DNA of 10,094 nt from an uncultured Rikenellaceae bacterium (GCA_949284665.1 CASDWR010000170.1:1-10094), one strand, 5' to 3'; positions 1 through 7,698 are shown, counted from the first letter of the stretch. A program made the numbers and translations. The notes: generated by a model from the letters alone, not told the origin.

Positions 1-1265
1 CGGTCGTACAAATGCCAGTTCCCATCGATAGAGGCGGCCACTACATTTTCGGGACCGTACCAATCCATATCTTCATATTGGCATGGCATAATCTCTTTGC
101 CTTCCCGGTCGATGAGTCCGAATCCCGAAACGTCGCGCACGACGGCACGCCCTTCGTAAAAATCTCCGGCAAAGAGATAATCGTTATCGCAAAGCCGTGT
201 GCCGTTACAGTCGATATAGTTCCATGCCCCTTTCTTGCAGTAGCAAATCAGGGTGTCGCATACGGGACCGGTGTAATCGCATTCCGAAGGATCTATTCTC
301 AACGAAAGGTCTGTTTCGGCAGCGGCGGATGAATAATTTGTTACCGGTCTCTGTGACGGTACTTCGATAAAATCGGGGAAAAGATCGCGATCCGAGAGAA
401 TCAGATCGTTCAACAGCGGCATCGGAGAGAAGGCCGTACGAGCCAATTTTACCAGCAAAAGGTTCAACTCATCACGCGCCCCTGGTTTTTCGGGGCAGTA
501 CATCGAGTCGATGATACGAATGAGCGTTTCGGAACGCATGAATTCAGCCTGCGTGAGCAGGTGTTTCCCGATCGTGTTGAACCGTGAACGGGTGAGAACC
601 TCTTTGCGGGCGTTGAACAACGGGATAAGATTCGGTTGGCAGGCCGCAATGAAGAGATACAAAGCGATCCCGGCCAACGCATAGAGATCAGCCGAGGGTT
701 CGTGTGTCGGGGAAAGCGCATAATCTGCCAGTATGGGTTCACCGTTTGGAGTGATGAAAAGTCGTTTTCGCTTGATGTTCCCATGGAACAACTCTTTTTC
801 GGCAAGGGTACGGCTCATACGGGCAATGTTTTCGAGAAGTGACCGGAGCGGTTTGCGATTCGATTTGAAGAGATGACTGCGAACGAAATCCGTCAGGTCC
901 GTTCCGCCAGACGGAACAGGCTGGAGAAGAAGGTCTGTCCAAATTGATCCGTGTATTGAATCGTTTGTAAAGAGTTCTTCCGGTTTATAAGTGCAAGGTA
1001 GGAGGTAACTTCCTTGTAAATGGGTTTGTGCTGCTGCCGTTTCGATGGCGAACCGTTCCGTTTCGCAAAGTTGCGGCAGACAGGTTAGTTGAAACGGGAC
1101 ACCTTTCAGCGTAACGGCGAATGTGACGTAACGACTGTCGGTTTTGAAAATAGGCTGTCCTGTTGCGTCGGTCACGGGAATGAGTCCACGCAGGGTCCGC
1201 AGGCGATGATTGTTGTCGATCAGGCTCTCCGAAAGAGCATGTATGGATGGAATATTGCGGATCAC
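1..1265 (-). CDS. WG-repeat protein with degenerate kinase domain (pseudokinase), 3' end cut by window edge
   Basis: An open frame of 421 codons without a stop runs off the left edge, so the C-terminus is missing. Translation most likely starts at a GTG whose bases overlap the TGA of the vWA gene (GTGA); no in-frame ATG lies just upstream. The N-terminal ~300 residues align with the upstream kinase: from IPSI (residue 5) to residue 63 the alignment is gap-free, and both carry a Y-x-PEEL motif at residue 93. Catalytic positions are lost. The glycine loop is absent, the beta-3 basic residue is Thr61, and HGDIKPEN has become HGNIKRKR (161-168), with Asp to Asn and Asn to Arg. D181 of the DFG-equivalent remains (ADYA). 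From about residue 343 come WG-type repeats (GAWNYID, GFGLIDREGKEI, GNWHLYD). No signal peptide or membrane segment is seen, so it is probably cytosolic. A binding, scaffold or regulatory role is inferred; residual activity cannot be excluded. Confidence 0.85.
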   Translation of the reverse strand, partial: MIRNIPSIHALSESLIDNNHRLRTLRGLIPVTDATGQPIFKTDSRYVTFAVTLKGVPFQLTCLPQLCETERFAIETAAAQTHLQGSYLLPCTYKPEELFTNDSIHGSIWTDLLLQPVPSGGTDLTDFVRSHLFKSNRKPLRSLLENIARMSRTLAEKELFHGNIKRKRLFITPNGEPILADYALSPTHEPSADLYALAGIALYLFIAACQPNLIPLFNARKEVLTRSRFNTIGKHLLTQAEFMRSETLIRIIDSMYCPEKPGARDELNLLLVKLARTAFSPMPLLNDLILSDRDLFPDFIEVPSQRPVTNYSSAAAETDLSLRIDPSECDYTGPVCDTLICYCKKGAWNYIDCNGTRLCDNDYLFAGDFYEGRAVVRDVSGFGLIDREGKEIMPCQYEDMDWYGPENVVAASIDGNWHLYD

Positions 1266-2119
1266 AGGTTCAGGTTTACACTGATGGTGCCGATGTTGAG
1301 CATGGAAATGATGTCGTCGAGGGTACAATTGTAACCCGTGGTGTGAAGTGAGGAACCTTTCGGCATTTGACGACCGGTCAAAGGAATTTGTTCCTGGGGT
1401 AAAATACTCGACATTTCATAGAGAAGACGTGCATATTTATTGGTGGGCAGATCTTCGGGCGAGGCAGGGAAAAGGATATTCGTCCGATTTTCGTCGTCGG
1501 CTTTCGAGAGATGGATATTGTAGAAAATCGTATTGCCGTCATTCGTGCCGGAGGCCTTGATGGCTTCTGCGGTGCGCAAAAGGGCATTGTGATCTGCATC
1601 GGAGGCCTCGCCGTCGGTAATATTGATCACTGTGGGCGGATAGCTGTCGAAATGTTTGGGCGTGCGACACCATTTGCGAAGCATTCCTTCGGCCTCTGCC
1701 AAAGCTCGACGCATGGGGGTGCTGCCGGAAGCACAGGGTTGGAGCCAATATTTGACTTCGGAAACCGTTGTCATTCTCTGCCCGTTCGGCAAAGTGGTTT
1801 GGTGTATGTATTTTCGGGTCTCGACATGTTGTCGTGCGAGTTCGGACGGAGTAGTAAAGGCTCCATGCGTCGATAGCAGGGGACAGACACGGTCGTCGCC
1901 GTATCCGATGATCGCGATGTCGAAATAGTCCCTGATACCCAAGGGTTTTTTGCAATGATTGATTAGTTCGGAGATGAACCGGTTGACGATAATGGCCAGC
2001 GCTTCGGCTTTTGTCATCTCCGTAGTACCGAAATATATCGGTTCGGCCGTGGATCCTGAGCGGTCAAGCAGTAACAGGAAAGCTGTACGGTGTTGGTCGG
2101 TTATTCTTGCGGAATACAT
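1262..2119 (-). CDS. vWA domain protein with intact MIDAS motif (TerY-like)
   Basis: A 285-residue protein that is essentially one von Willebrand factor A domain. The metal-ion-dependent adhesion site is complete: DRSGS at 19-23 right after a hydrophobic strand, Thr134 in SGSTPMRRAL, and Asp169 in NITDGE. It therefore probably binds Mg2+ and a partner protein through it. No signal peptide or membrane helix is seen. The frame stays open upstream to 2272, but that extension overlaps the kinase gene and is rich in basic residues with no domain. The ATG at 2119 puts the first vWA strand about 13 residues from the start, as expected. It overlaps the 3' end of the kinase gene by 19 bases, and its stop codon overlaps the start of the next gene, which suggests translational coupling. 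Small cytosolic vWA proteins next to kinases are known from TerY-P triads; a shared role in protein phosphorylation signalling is inferred. Confidence 0.9.
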   Translation of the reverse strand: MYSARITDQHRTAFLLLLDRSGSTAEPIYFGTTEMTKAEALAIIVNRFISELINHCKKPLGIRDYFDIAIIGYGDDRVCPLLSTHGAFTTPSELARQHVETRKYIHQTTLPNGQRMTTVSEVKYWLQPCASGSTPMRRALAEAEGMLRKWCRTPKHFDSYPPTVINITDGEASDADHNALLRTAEAIKASGTNDGNTIFYNIHLSKADDENRTNILFPASPEDLPTNKYARLLYEMSSILPQEQIPLTGRQMPKGSSLHTTGYNCTLDDIISMLNIGTISVNLNL

Positions 2120-3438
2120 GTTCGAGTGGAATTTTGCAGTAATTCGGAAACGGGAATTTCCCGCGTGTCGCCTTGCGTGTCGCATATGCGGACCATACCG
2201 TTTCGTGCCGTAGAGGCCTGACGGTAGCGTTTGTCGGAGATTGGATAACCATGTCGGTCTATATACATCCACATGTTGCCTTCGCGTACGGCGGCGATTC
2301 CGCAGGAAAATGATTTGATGTGGTTGTATCGCGAAGCATCGAGAACCGTATGCCCACGGGGGTCGATATAACGATTTTCACCATCAACGGTAACTGCGGC
2401 GATACCTTCCGAGAATTCGAGTGCACGTTCAAACAGCGGCGGGATAACCGTTTTGCCCTGTTCGTTTCGATAACCCCATCGACCTCTCTCTTCGAACAGC
2501 GACAGCCGGACATCGGGACAATCGGGGACGGCAAGTGAAGAAAAGAGATCCGTAAGACCGTCCAGTGCTGGGGTGGAAGAAGCGAGCAGAGACGCCATGA
2601 CACTGCAAACGAGTTCTCCGCGGCGAATGAAGAGACGTCTGGCTGTATCGAGAATCGCCGATTTGCCGGTAACTATTTCAGAGGGAGTGAAAAGCGAGAT
2701 TTCGGCCCGCGAAGCGCAGTATTCGCGCAATTCGGCCGAACCGGCCAACGCATGAAGGGTGACAGACAACAATGCCAGTGAATAGTCGTCGATCTGTTTG
2801 CCTGTCATCTTTTCGTCGCGCAACGGATGTTGATAGAGAGGAGTTCCCAATTTGCCGGAAGGTGCTTCACTGACATCCGGAATGTACATCGTTTCATAGT
2901 CGATCAGCATCATTCGGTCTTCTCCGGGTATGACGACGATATTTTCGGGTTTAATATCTCCGTGAGCCCATTCCTGCCCGAGCAGTGCAAATGCAAAACG
3001 GTCGAATGCATGTGCCAGTACAGAAAGTCGTTCGCCGGAACGACGGTGCAGAGCTTTGAGTATTTCGTATTCGAGAGAGATCGGATACCAGTCGGTCAAT
3101 ACCACATCCTGGTACGCTCCTTCCGACGAGTTCAACGATACGTAAAGTTCTTCGGGCAGATAGATTGCCGGGACGAGCAACTCGCTCGGATGAGAAGCAA
3201 TGTGACGATAAATTTTGCGGGCTTGCAGATCGGGTCTTGTAAAACAACGGAGTGCGAAACTACGGTCGGCGATTCGCACCTTGAAGACAGCTGCGCTCCC
3301 GCCAGCAAGCACGATTGGATTTCCATATCGGTCCCGTTCGCATTCCGGATGATCGAGCGTACGAAACATCCCCGTAGAGTAGACAATGCTGTCCGTGTAT
3401 TGGTTGATGGAGGGAATTGTCATAAGGTTCGGTCGCAT
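2101..3438 (-). CDS. Ser/Thr-kinase-like protein with C-terminal WG repeats
   Basis: A 445-residue protein, first gene of the operon. The N-terminal part is an eukaryotic-type protein kinase fold: glycine loop GGSAAVFKV (46-54), beta-3 strand FALRCF with Arg64 where Lys is usual, catalytic loop HGDIKPENIVVI (159-170) with Asp161 and Asn166, metal site IDYE (Asp180; DFG replaced by DYE), an activation-segment-like GTPLYQHP (198-205) and the helix-F Asp in DDYSL (217-221). Residues from about 318 on form three WG-type repeats (GRWGYRNEQGKTVIPP; ENRYIDPRGHTVLD; NMWMYIDRHGYPISD). The start is uncertain: Met6 (3423) fits the paralogue better (M-T-IPSI against M-IRN-IPSI) than the first ATG; residues are numbered from the longer form. 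Phosphotransfer to Ser/Thr is likely because D161, N166 and D180 are present, but the K-to-R change leaves activity open. The likely partners are the vWA and pseudokinase products. Confidence 0.9.
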   Translation of the reverse strand: MRPNLMTIPSINQYTDSIVYSTGMFRTLDHPECERDRYGNPIVLAGGSAAVFKVRIADRSFALRCFTRPDLQARKIYRHIASHPSELLVPAIYLPEELYVSLNSSEGAYQDVVLTDWYPISLEYEILKALHRRSGERLSVLAHAFDRFAFALLGQEWAHGDIKPENIVVIPGEDRMMLIDYETMYIPDVSEAPSGKLGTPLYQHPLRDEKMTGKQIDDYSLALLSVTLHALAGSAELREYCASRAEISLFTPSEIVTGKSAILDTARRLFIRRGELVCSVMASLLASSTPALDGLTDLFSSLAVPDCPDVRLSLFEERGRWGYRNEQGKTVIPPLFERALEFSEGIAAVTVDGENRYIDPRGHTVLDASRYNHIKSFSCGIAAVREGNMWMYIDRHGYPISDKRYRQASTARNGMVRICDTQGDTREIPVSELLQNSTRTCIPQE

Positions 3439-3476
3439 TGCATATACCGTCGGATCGTTTTATCGGATTGACCCGG

Positions 3477-3500
3477 CGTTCTTCCGGCGAATGAAGAACG
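3477..3500 (-). repeat. Perfect 8-bp inverted repeat in kinase operon leader
   Basis: CGTTCTTC (3477-3484) and GAAGAACG (3493-3500) are exact reverse complements around an 8-base loop. If transcription of the kinase operon begins near 3524, the hairpin lies in the 5' untranslated region, 40-60 bases before the start codon. It has no T-run on either side. It could be an mRNA structure or an operator; the role is unknown. Confidence 0.5.
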
Positions 3501-3530
3501 GGGCCGTATGCAATCTTCGGGCTTTCAATG

Positions 3531-3538
3531 CAAAAATA
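3531..3538 (-). promoter_or_regulatory. Putative -7 promoter box for the kinase/vWA operon
   Basis: The minus strand reads TATTTTTG, an exact match to the Bacteroidota -7 consensus TAnnTTTG. It lies about 95-110 bases upstream of the kinase start. No good TTTG -33 box is found 19-21 bases further upstream, so support rests on one box only, in AT-rich DNA. Confidence 0.4.
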
Positions 3539-3609
3539 ATCAAATTAACGAAATCTGCATATAAAAAGACCGGAAAGAGTATGCGGACGGAAAATTCGTG
3601 TTATTTTCG

Positions 3610-3617
3610 TACCTTTG
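3610..3617 (+). promoter_or_regulatory. Putative -7 promoter box for nadC
   Basis: TACCTTTG matches the Bacteroidota -7 consensus TAnnTTTG exactly. It would start transcription near 3624, leaving a leader of about 147 bases before the nadC ATG. The region around the expected -33 position is not a clear TTTG. Confidence 0.5.
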
Positions 3618-3770
3618 TCGTATTCTTGTTTGCCCGTTCGGTGAGTGTCGTGAATGTTTTCGCTGGCAAGGAGGCGAGAAATGCGATATTCCTTTTGCAG
3701 GAAGGCCGTAAAACCGATACGGCAGAACAAAGAGATAAGGTACAAACAAAAGGAAAAGAGAGATAGCAAG

Positions 3771-4625
3771 ATGAAGAAAGAGTACGAAGCGTTGGTGAAC
3801 GAGTTGATCGAACTCGCGATCAAGGAGGATATCGGTGACGGAGACCATACGTCGCTGGCAACGATTCCGATGCATCATCGTGGCAAAATGAAACTGCTGG
3901 TCAAAGAGCCGGGTATCATTGCCGGTATCGAGGTGGCCCGGATGGTTTTTCGTCGTCTCGATCCCGAGGTGGTTGTCGATCAGCGAATCGAAGACGGATG
4001 CCAGGTAAAACCTGGTGATATCGCCTTTTATGTCGAAGGGCGAACTGTTTCGTTGTTACAGGCGGAGCGAATCGTATTGAACATCATGCAACGTATGAGT
4101 GGGGTAGCCACACAGACAGCGGAATATGTGAAACGACTCGAAGGAACGGGATGTCGTGTGATTGATACACGCAAGACGACTCCCGGTATGCGGGTGCTCG
4201 AAAAAATGGCGGTTGCATTGGGCGGAGGAGGGAATCATCGAATCGGGCTGTTCGACATGATTCTTTTAAAGGACAACCATATCGATTTTGCCGGGGGCAT
4301 CGGAGCGGCTCTTGCTGCCGTACGGACCTACCTGAAACGCGAACATCGGGATTTGAAAATAGAAGTAGAGGTGCGTACGCTCGAGGACATCGATCAAGTG
4401 TTCGCGGCAGGTGGTGCCGATCGCATCATGTTGGATAATTTCCCGGTGGAACGAACCATAGAAGCCGTACGGCGTATCGCAGGGCGTTGCGAAATCGAAT
4501 CTTCCGGTGGGATTACCCTCGAAACGTTACGCGATTATGCACTTTGCGGAGTCGACTTTATTTCGGTCGGTGCGTTGACGCATCACATTATAAGTTTGGA
4601 CATGAGTCTTAAAGCGTGTGAGTAG
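3771..4625 (+). CDS. nadC: Nicotinate-nucleotide pyrophosphorylase (quinolinate phosphoribosyltransferase, decarboxylating)
   Basis: 284 residues, the usual length for NadC. The enzyme converts quinolinate and PRPP to nicotinate mononucleotide, CO2 and pyrophosphate, the entry point of de novo NAD synthesis in the cytosol. The N-terminal domain shows KEDIGDGDHTS (18-28) and AERIVLN (98-104). The barrel domain has the signature DTRKTTPGMR (132-141), the substrate-binding HR (156-157), LLKDNH (165-170), EVEV (198-201), MLDN (220-223) and SSGGI (244-248). The frame is open further upstream with ATGs at 3654 and 3681, but the family's conserved N-terminus begins at the ATG of 3771, which follows a purine-rich AAAAGAGAGA stretch. 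The stop codon touches the ATG of the peptidase gene directly, so the two are probably co-transcribed although their functions look unrelated. Confidence 0.97.
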   Translation: MKKEYEALVNELIELAIKEDIGDGDHTSLATIPMHHRGKMKLLVKEPGIIAGIEVARMVFRRLDPEVVVDQRIEDGCQVKPGDIAFYVEGRTVSLLQAERIVLNIMQRMSGVATQTAEYVKRLEGTGCRVIDTRKTTPGMRVLEKMAVALGGGGNHRIGLFDMILLKDNHIDFAGGIGAALAAVRTYLKREHRDLKIEVEVRTLEDIDQVFAAGGADRIMLDNFPVERTIEAVRRIAGRCEIESSGGITLETLRDYALCGVDFISVGALTHHIISLDMSLKACE

Positions 4626-6842
4626 ATGATGACCCGGAGAATCATTTCGTTTTTTTCGTTCATTTTTTGTTTGAGTTCTTCTTTCGCACTTGTTGCCGAC
4701 GAACTGGAAACTTTTGCGGATTTGAATAAACTTCGTGCCCGTACGGTTGTCGGTTTCCGGTCGATGAATGACGGAGAACATTATACCGTCATGCAAGGTG
4801 GGAGTATCATCCGATACGATTATGAAACGGGATTGTCGGTGGATACGATTTGTCCGAGCCGGATACTGGCGCCTTTTATTCTCGGATCGGGCAGCGTAAC
4901 CGACTATTGGTTCAGCGACAACGAACGCAGAATTCTCTTCAGCATAAACAGTCGTCCGCTTTATCGACGTTCCGCATTCTCGGATTATGTGATTTATGAT
5001 CTCGATACGCATCGGGTATATCCCCTTACCGAAAAACGGAACATTCGTTACGCCCTTTTTTCCCCGGACGGTGAACGGGTGGCATATGTGTGGGAAAATG
5101 ATATTTATATCAAGAATCTGGATACGGATCGGGAGACGAGAGTGACACAGGATGGCAAGATCAACCATATCATAAACGGGTTGCCCGATTGGGTGTATGA
5201 GGAGGAGTTTTTTATGAACAAAGCGTTTGCATGGTCACCCGATGGCGATAAAATTGCCTTTTTGAAATTCGACGAGAGTGAGGTGCGCGAGTTTTCCATT
5301 ACCCGGTTCAATCAGGAACCGGTAACATCCGCAAAAGAAAAATCCGAAAAGGAGACGGTTCCGTTCCCATTGTATACTTATACTTATACTTATAAATATC
5401 CGAAGGCAGGAGAGAATAATTCGCGGGTGTCGTTGTGGGTATACGATTTGGGCGGGGGGACAGTGTCCCGTGTGGACATCCCCGGAGGCGATGACTCTTT
5501 TTATTATCCGCGTTTTGGTTGGACTCCCGACGGAAACGTATGGGTTTCACGGCTAAACCGTCATCAGAACCATCAGGAAGTATGGATGGTCGATCGGAAG
5601 GGGCGTTGTCAGATACTTTATGAGGAACGGTCGCCGGCATATATCGATGTCGATGAAACCGGACGAAACTTGTTCTTCTTGCCCGACACGAAACATTTTA
5701 TCGTACGGAATGAGACGCGAACCGGCTTTTACCACCTTTATCTCTATCATATCGATCGAGGATTTGTCCGTGCCCTTACGTCCGGACCATGGGAGGTGAC
5801 GGAGTTGTTGTATGCCGATTCGGAGCGGGCATACTATCTTTCGACCGAACGATCTCCGTTGAGACGCGATCTCTATTCGGTGGACCTGAAAGGAGGAAAC
5901 AAACATCGCATGACCGATGAAGAGGGAACCTATCGGATCGCTCCGAGCAAGGGTTTCCGGTATTATGTGAGTTATTTTTCGAATGTATCGACTCCGAACA
6001 CGGTTACGCTTCACGATCGGAGCGGGCACTTGATTCGAACTTTGGAGGGCAATGGTGAACTGAAACAGAAGATTGCGAACCTTAATCTTTCAGAGAAAGA
6101 GTTTTTCACCTTTGTTACCCCCGAAGGATATGAACTGAACGGCTATTTGGTGCGTCCGACCGATTTCGATTCATTACGGAAATACCCGGTGTTGATGACG
6201 CAATACAGTGGTCCGGGTTCGCAACAGGTGGCTGACAAATGGCAATTGGATTGGGAGGATGTATTGGTACGCAAGGGATATGTGGTGGCCTGTGTAGACA
6301 CTCGTGGGACCGGTTACAGAGGAGAGGCATTCAAAAAATCGACTTATGGACGTATGGGTGAGTACGAAACGGAGGATCAAATATCGGCTGCCCGTTACTT
6401 GTCCGGTTTACCGTGGGTAGATGCGGATCGTATCGGAATTTACGGTTGGAGTTATGGCGGGTTCATGGCTCTCAACGCAATCCTTAAGGGGGCAGATGTA
6501 TTTAAAATGGCTATTGCCGTTGCACCCGTAACGTCGTGGCGATTTTACGACTCCGTTTATACGGAACGTTACAACGGCTTGCCACAAGAGAATGCGGTCG
6601 GATACGATGATAATTCTCCGCTAAATTTTGCTCCGTTGCTTCGGGGGCGCTTGCTGTTGATGCATGGAACGGGCGATGACAATGTCCATATACAGAACAG
6701 CTATCGCATGTTATCCGCATTCATTGCCTGCGGCAAGCAGGTCGACCTGATGGTATTTCCGGATGACAACCACTCCATGAGACCTGAAGGGCCTGTCTAT
6801 ATACGACAAAAGATGGTGGACTATTGTTTGGAAAACCTTTGA
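4626..6842 (+). CDS. Dipeptidyl peptidase IV, S9 family, secreted
   Basis: 738 residues, close to known Bacteroidota DPP IV enzymes (for example about 720 in Porphyromonas). It starts with a signal peptide: MMTRR, a hydrophobic stretch to about residue 22, then VADELETF; export to the periplasm or outer surface is likely. Residues ~30-490 form the beta-propeller with SPDG-type blades and the DPP IV hallmark DWVYEEEF (188-195), whose Glu pair holds the substrate N-terminus. The C-terminal alpha/beta-hydrolase carries Tyr527 (QYSGPGSQ, oxyanion), nucleophile Ser609 in GWSYGGFM, Asp684 in HGTGDDNVH and His716 in DDNHSM, so the triad is complete. The expected activity is release of N-terminal X-Pro or X-Ala dipeptides, useful for peptide feeding. 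The ATG at 4626 abuts the nadC stop; a second ATG at 4629 is equally possible. A hexanucleotide repeat in the propeller encodes Tyr-Thr pairs. Confidence 0.95.
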   Translation: MMTRRIISFFSFIFCLSSSFALVADELETFADLNKLRARTVVGFRSMNDGEHYTVMQGGSIIRYDYETGLSVDTICPSRILAPFILGSGSVTDYWFSDNERRILFSINSRPLYRRSAFSDYVIYDLDTHRVYPLTEKRNIRYALFSPDGERVAYVWENDIYIKNLDTDRETRVTQDGKINHIINGLPDWVYEEEFFMNKAFAWSPDGDKIAFLKFDESEVREFSITRFNQEPVTSAKEKSEKETVPFPLYTYTYTYKYPKAGENNSRVSLWVYDLGGGTVSRVDIPGGDDSFYYPRFGWTPDGNVWVSRLNRHQNHQEVWMVDRKGRCQILYEERSPAYIDVDETGRNLFFLPDTKHFIVRNETRTGFYHLYLYHIDRGFVRALTSGPWEVTELLYADSERAYYLSTERSPLRRDLYSVDLKGGNKHRMTDEEGTYRIAPSKGFRYYVSYFSNVSTPNTVTLHDRSGHLIRTLEGNGELKQKIANLNLSEKEFFTFVTPEGYELNGYLVRPTDFDSLRKYPVLMTQYSGPGSQQVADKWQLDWEDVLVRKGYVVACVDTRGTGYRGEAFKKSTYGRMGEYETEDQISAARYLSGLPWVDADRIGIYGWSYGGFMALNAILKGADVFKMAIAVAPVTSWRFYDSVYTERYNGLPQENAVGYDDNSPLNFAPLLRGRLLLMHGTGDDNVHIQNSYRMLSAFIACGKQVDLMVFPDDNHSMRPEGPVYIRQKMVDYCLENL
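5373..5394 (+). repeat. Short tandem repeat TATACT x3 inside the peptidase gene
   Basis: Three exact copies of TATACT followed by TATA encode alternating Tyr-Thr (residues 250-256) in a variable loop of the propeller. The 6-base unit keeps the frame, so a gain or loss of copies would only change loop length. Confidence 0.8.
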
Positions 6843-7074
6843 TCGTTTGCGATATCGGGTATTCTCGGAATATAGTCGTGCGATCAAAAAAACATGATAA
6901 CGAAGGCACTGTCCATTTGAGGACGGTGCCTTCCGCTATTTGAAATGTGAACCGCCGATGGACAAAGAGAATAGGCCCTATCCACCCACCCTCTCACTCC
7001 ATATACGGATATGAGCATTTCACCTTTTTCTTTTTCGATGACAGGAGAATGCGATTAATTGTTCTTTGATGGTG
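6843..7074. other. Convergent intergenic region between peptidase and sodB
   Basis: 232 bases between the ends of two convergent genes. Apart from the hairpin at 6902-6933 and the A-run at 6886-6892, nothing recognisable is present; 6934-7074 holds no gene or repeat that I can see. Confidence 0.6.
6902..6933. terminator. Hairpin terminator, probably bidirectional
   Basis: GAAGGCACTGTCC (6902-6914) pairs with GGACGGTGCCTTC (6921-6933) around a 6-base loop: 13 bp with one T-G wobble. It lies 60 bases after the peptidase stop and 140 after the sodB stop. Read on the minus strand, a run of seven T (6892-6886) follows about 9 bases after the stem. On the plus strand only a short ATTT follows. Its position between convergent genes supports termination from both sides. 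Confidence 0.65.
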
Positions 7075-7668
7075 TCAACGGAATCTTTCTTCGATGATAC
7101 GCCAGTCGATTCTTGACCATATGGCTTTCAGATAGTCTGCCCGTCGATTACGGTAGTCGATATAGTAGGAATGTTCCCATACGTCGACGGTCATCAGTGG
7201 CTTCAGCCCTTCGCGTAATGGGTTGCCTGCATTCGATTCGGCAATGATGTTCAGCTTTCCCCGCTTGTCTTTCACGAGCCATGACCAACCCGACCCGAAA
7301 AGTCCTGCTGCAGTTTTGGTGAACTCCTCTTTGAACTTGTCGAAAGATCCGAAATCGCGATTGATCGCTTCGCTCAATGCCCCGGTAGGAACCGGTTTTG
7401 GGTTGGGTGAGAGCGTAAAGAAAAAGAAGGTGTGATTCCATACCTGAGCCGCATTGTTGAAAATAGGGCCGGATGCGGATGCTATGATCTCTTCGAGCGA
7501 GGCATTCTCGAATTTTGTGCCGGGAATCAGCTTGTTGAGATTGTCGACATAGGTTTGATGATGTTTACCGTAATGGTATTGCATGGTCTCCTCGCTGATT
7601 TGAGGTTCCAATGCATTCAACCCGTATGGTAAAACGGGTAATTTGTGAATGGTTGCGGTAGCTAACAT
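7075..7668 (-). CDS. sodB: Superoxide dismutase, Fe type
   Basis: 197 residues, normal for an Fe/Mn SOD; converts superoxide to oxygen and peroxide in the cytosol. Metal ligands are His32 (YHYGKHHQTY), His79 (WNHTFF), Asp162 and His166 (DVWEHSYY); Tyr40 is the gateway tyrosine. Two positions point to iron: Gln75 in NNAAQVWNH, the position of the iron-type active-site Gln, and Thr160 in TVDVWEH, where Mn enzymes usually have Gly (GLDVWEH). Cambialistic enzymes are known in Bacteroidota, so use of Mn cannot be excluded. The usual aromatic Tyr-Trp after NHTF is Phe-Phe here. No signal peptide is seen. The ATG is preceded by AT-rich DNA without a clear Shine-Dalgarno sequence. It stands alone between non-related genes and ends convergent to the peptidase gene. 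Confidence 0.96.
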   Translation of the reverse strand: MLATATIHKLPVLPYGLNALEPQISEETMQYHYGKHHQTYVDNLNKLIPGTKFENASLEEIIASASGPIFNNAAQVWNHTFFFFTLSPNPKPVPTGALSEAINRDFGSFDKFKEEFTKTAAGLFGSGWSWLVKDKRGKLNIIAESNAGNPLREGLKPLMTVDVWEHSYYIDYRNRRADYLKAIWSRIDWRIIEERFR

Positions 7669-7698
7669 GATTTTATATCTGGAATTTTAAGGTTAAAA

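Larger units (their letters stand above)
3439..3770. other. Divergent intergenic region between kinase operon and nadC
   Basis: 332 bases with no convincing gene. It holds one Bacteroidota-type -7 box for each direction and a perfect 8-bp hairpin in the presumed leader of the kinase operon (see separate entries). Open frames crossing it have no recognisable domain and are read as noise. Confidence 0.6.

Noticed and set aside
2120..2272. Extension of the vWA gene to an upstream ATG at 2272
   Set aside because: The extra 51 residues are Arg/His-rich, contain no domain and lie inside the kinase gene. The vWA fold starts properly from the ATG at 2119.
2827..3471. 214-codon plus-strand open frame opposite the kinase gene
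   Set aside because: The opposite strand encodes clear kinase and WG motifs. The plus-strand translation shows no domain, so it is a shadow.
3654..3770. Longer N-terminus for nadC starting at 3654
   Set aside because: The 39 added residues are very basic and do not belong to the NadC family; the conserved protein begins at 3771. The stretch fits an untranslated leader.
4527..5168. 213-codon minus-strand open frame across the nadC/peptidase junction
   Set aside because: It covers two well-supported genes on the other strand and has no recognisable motif.
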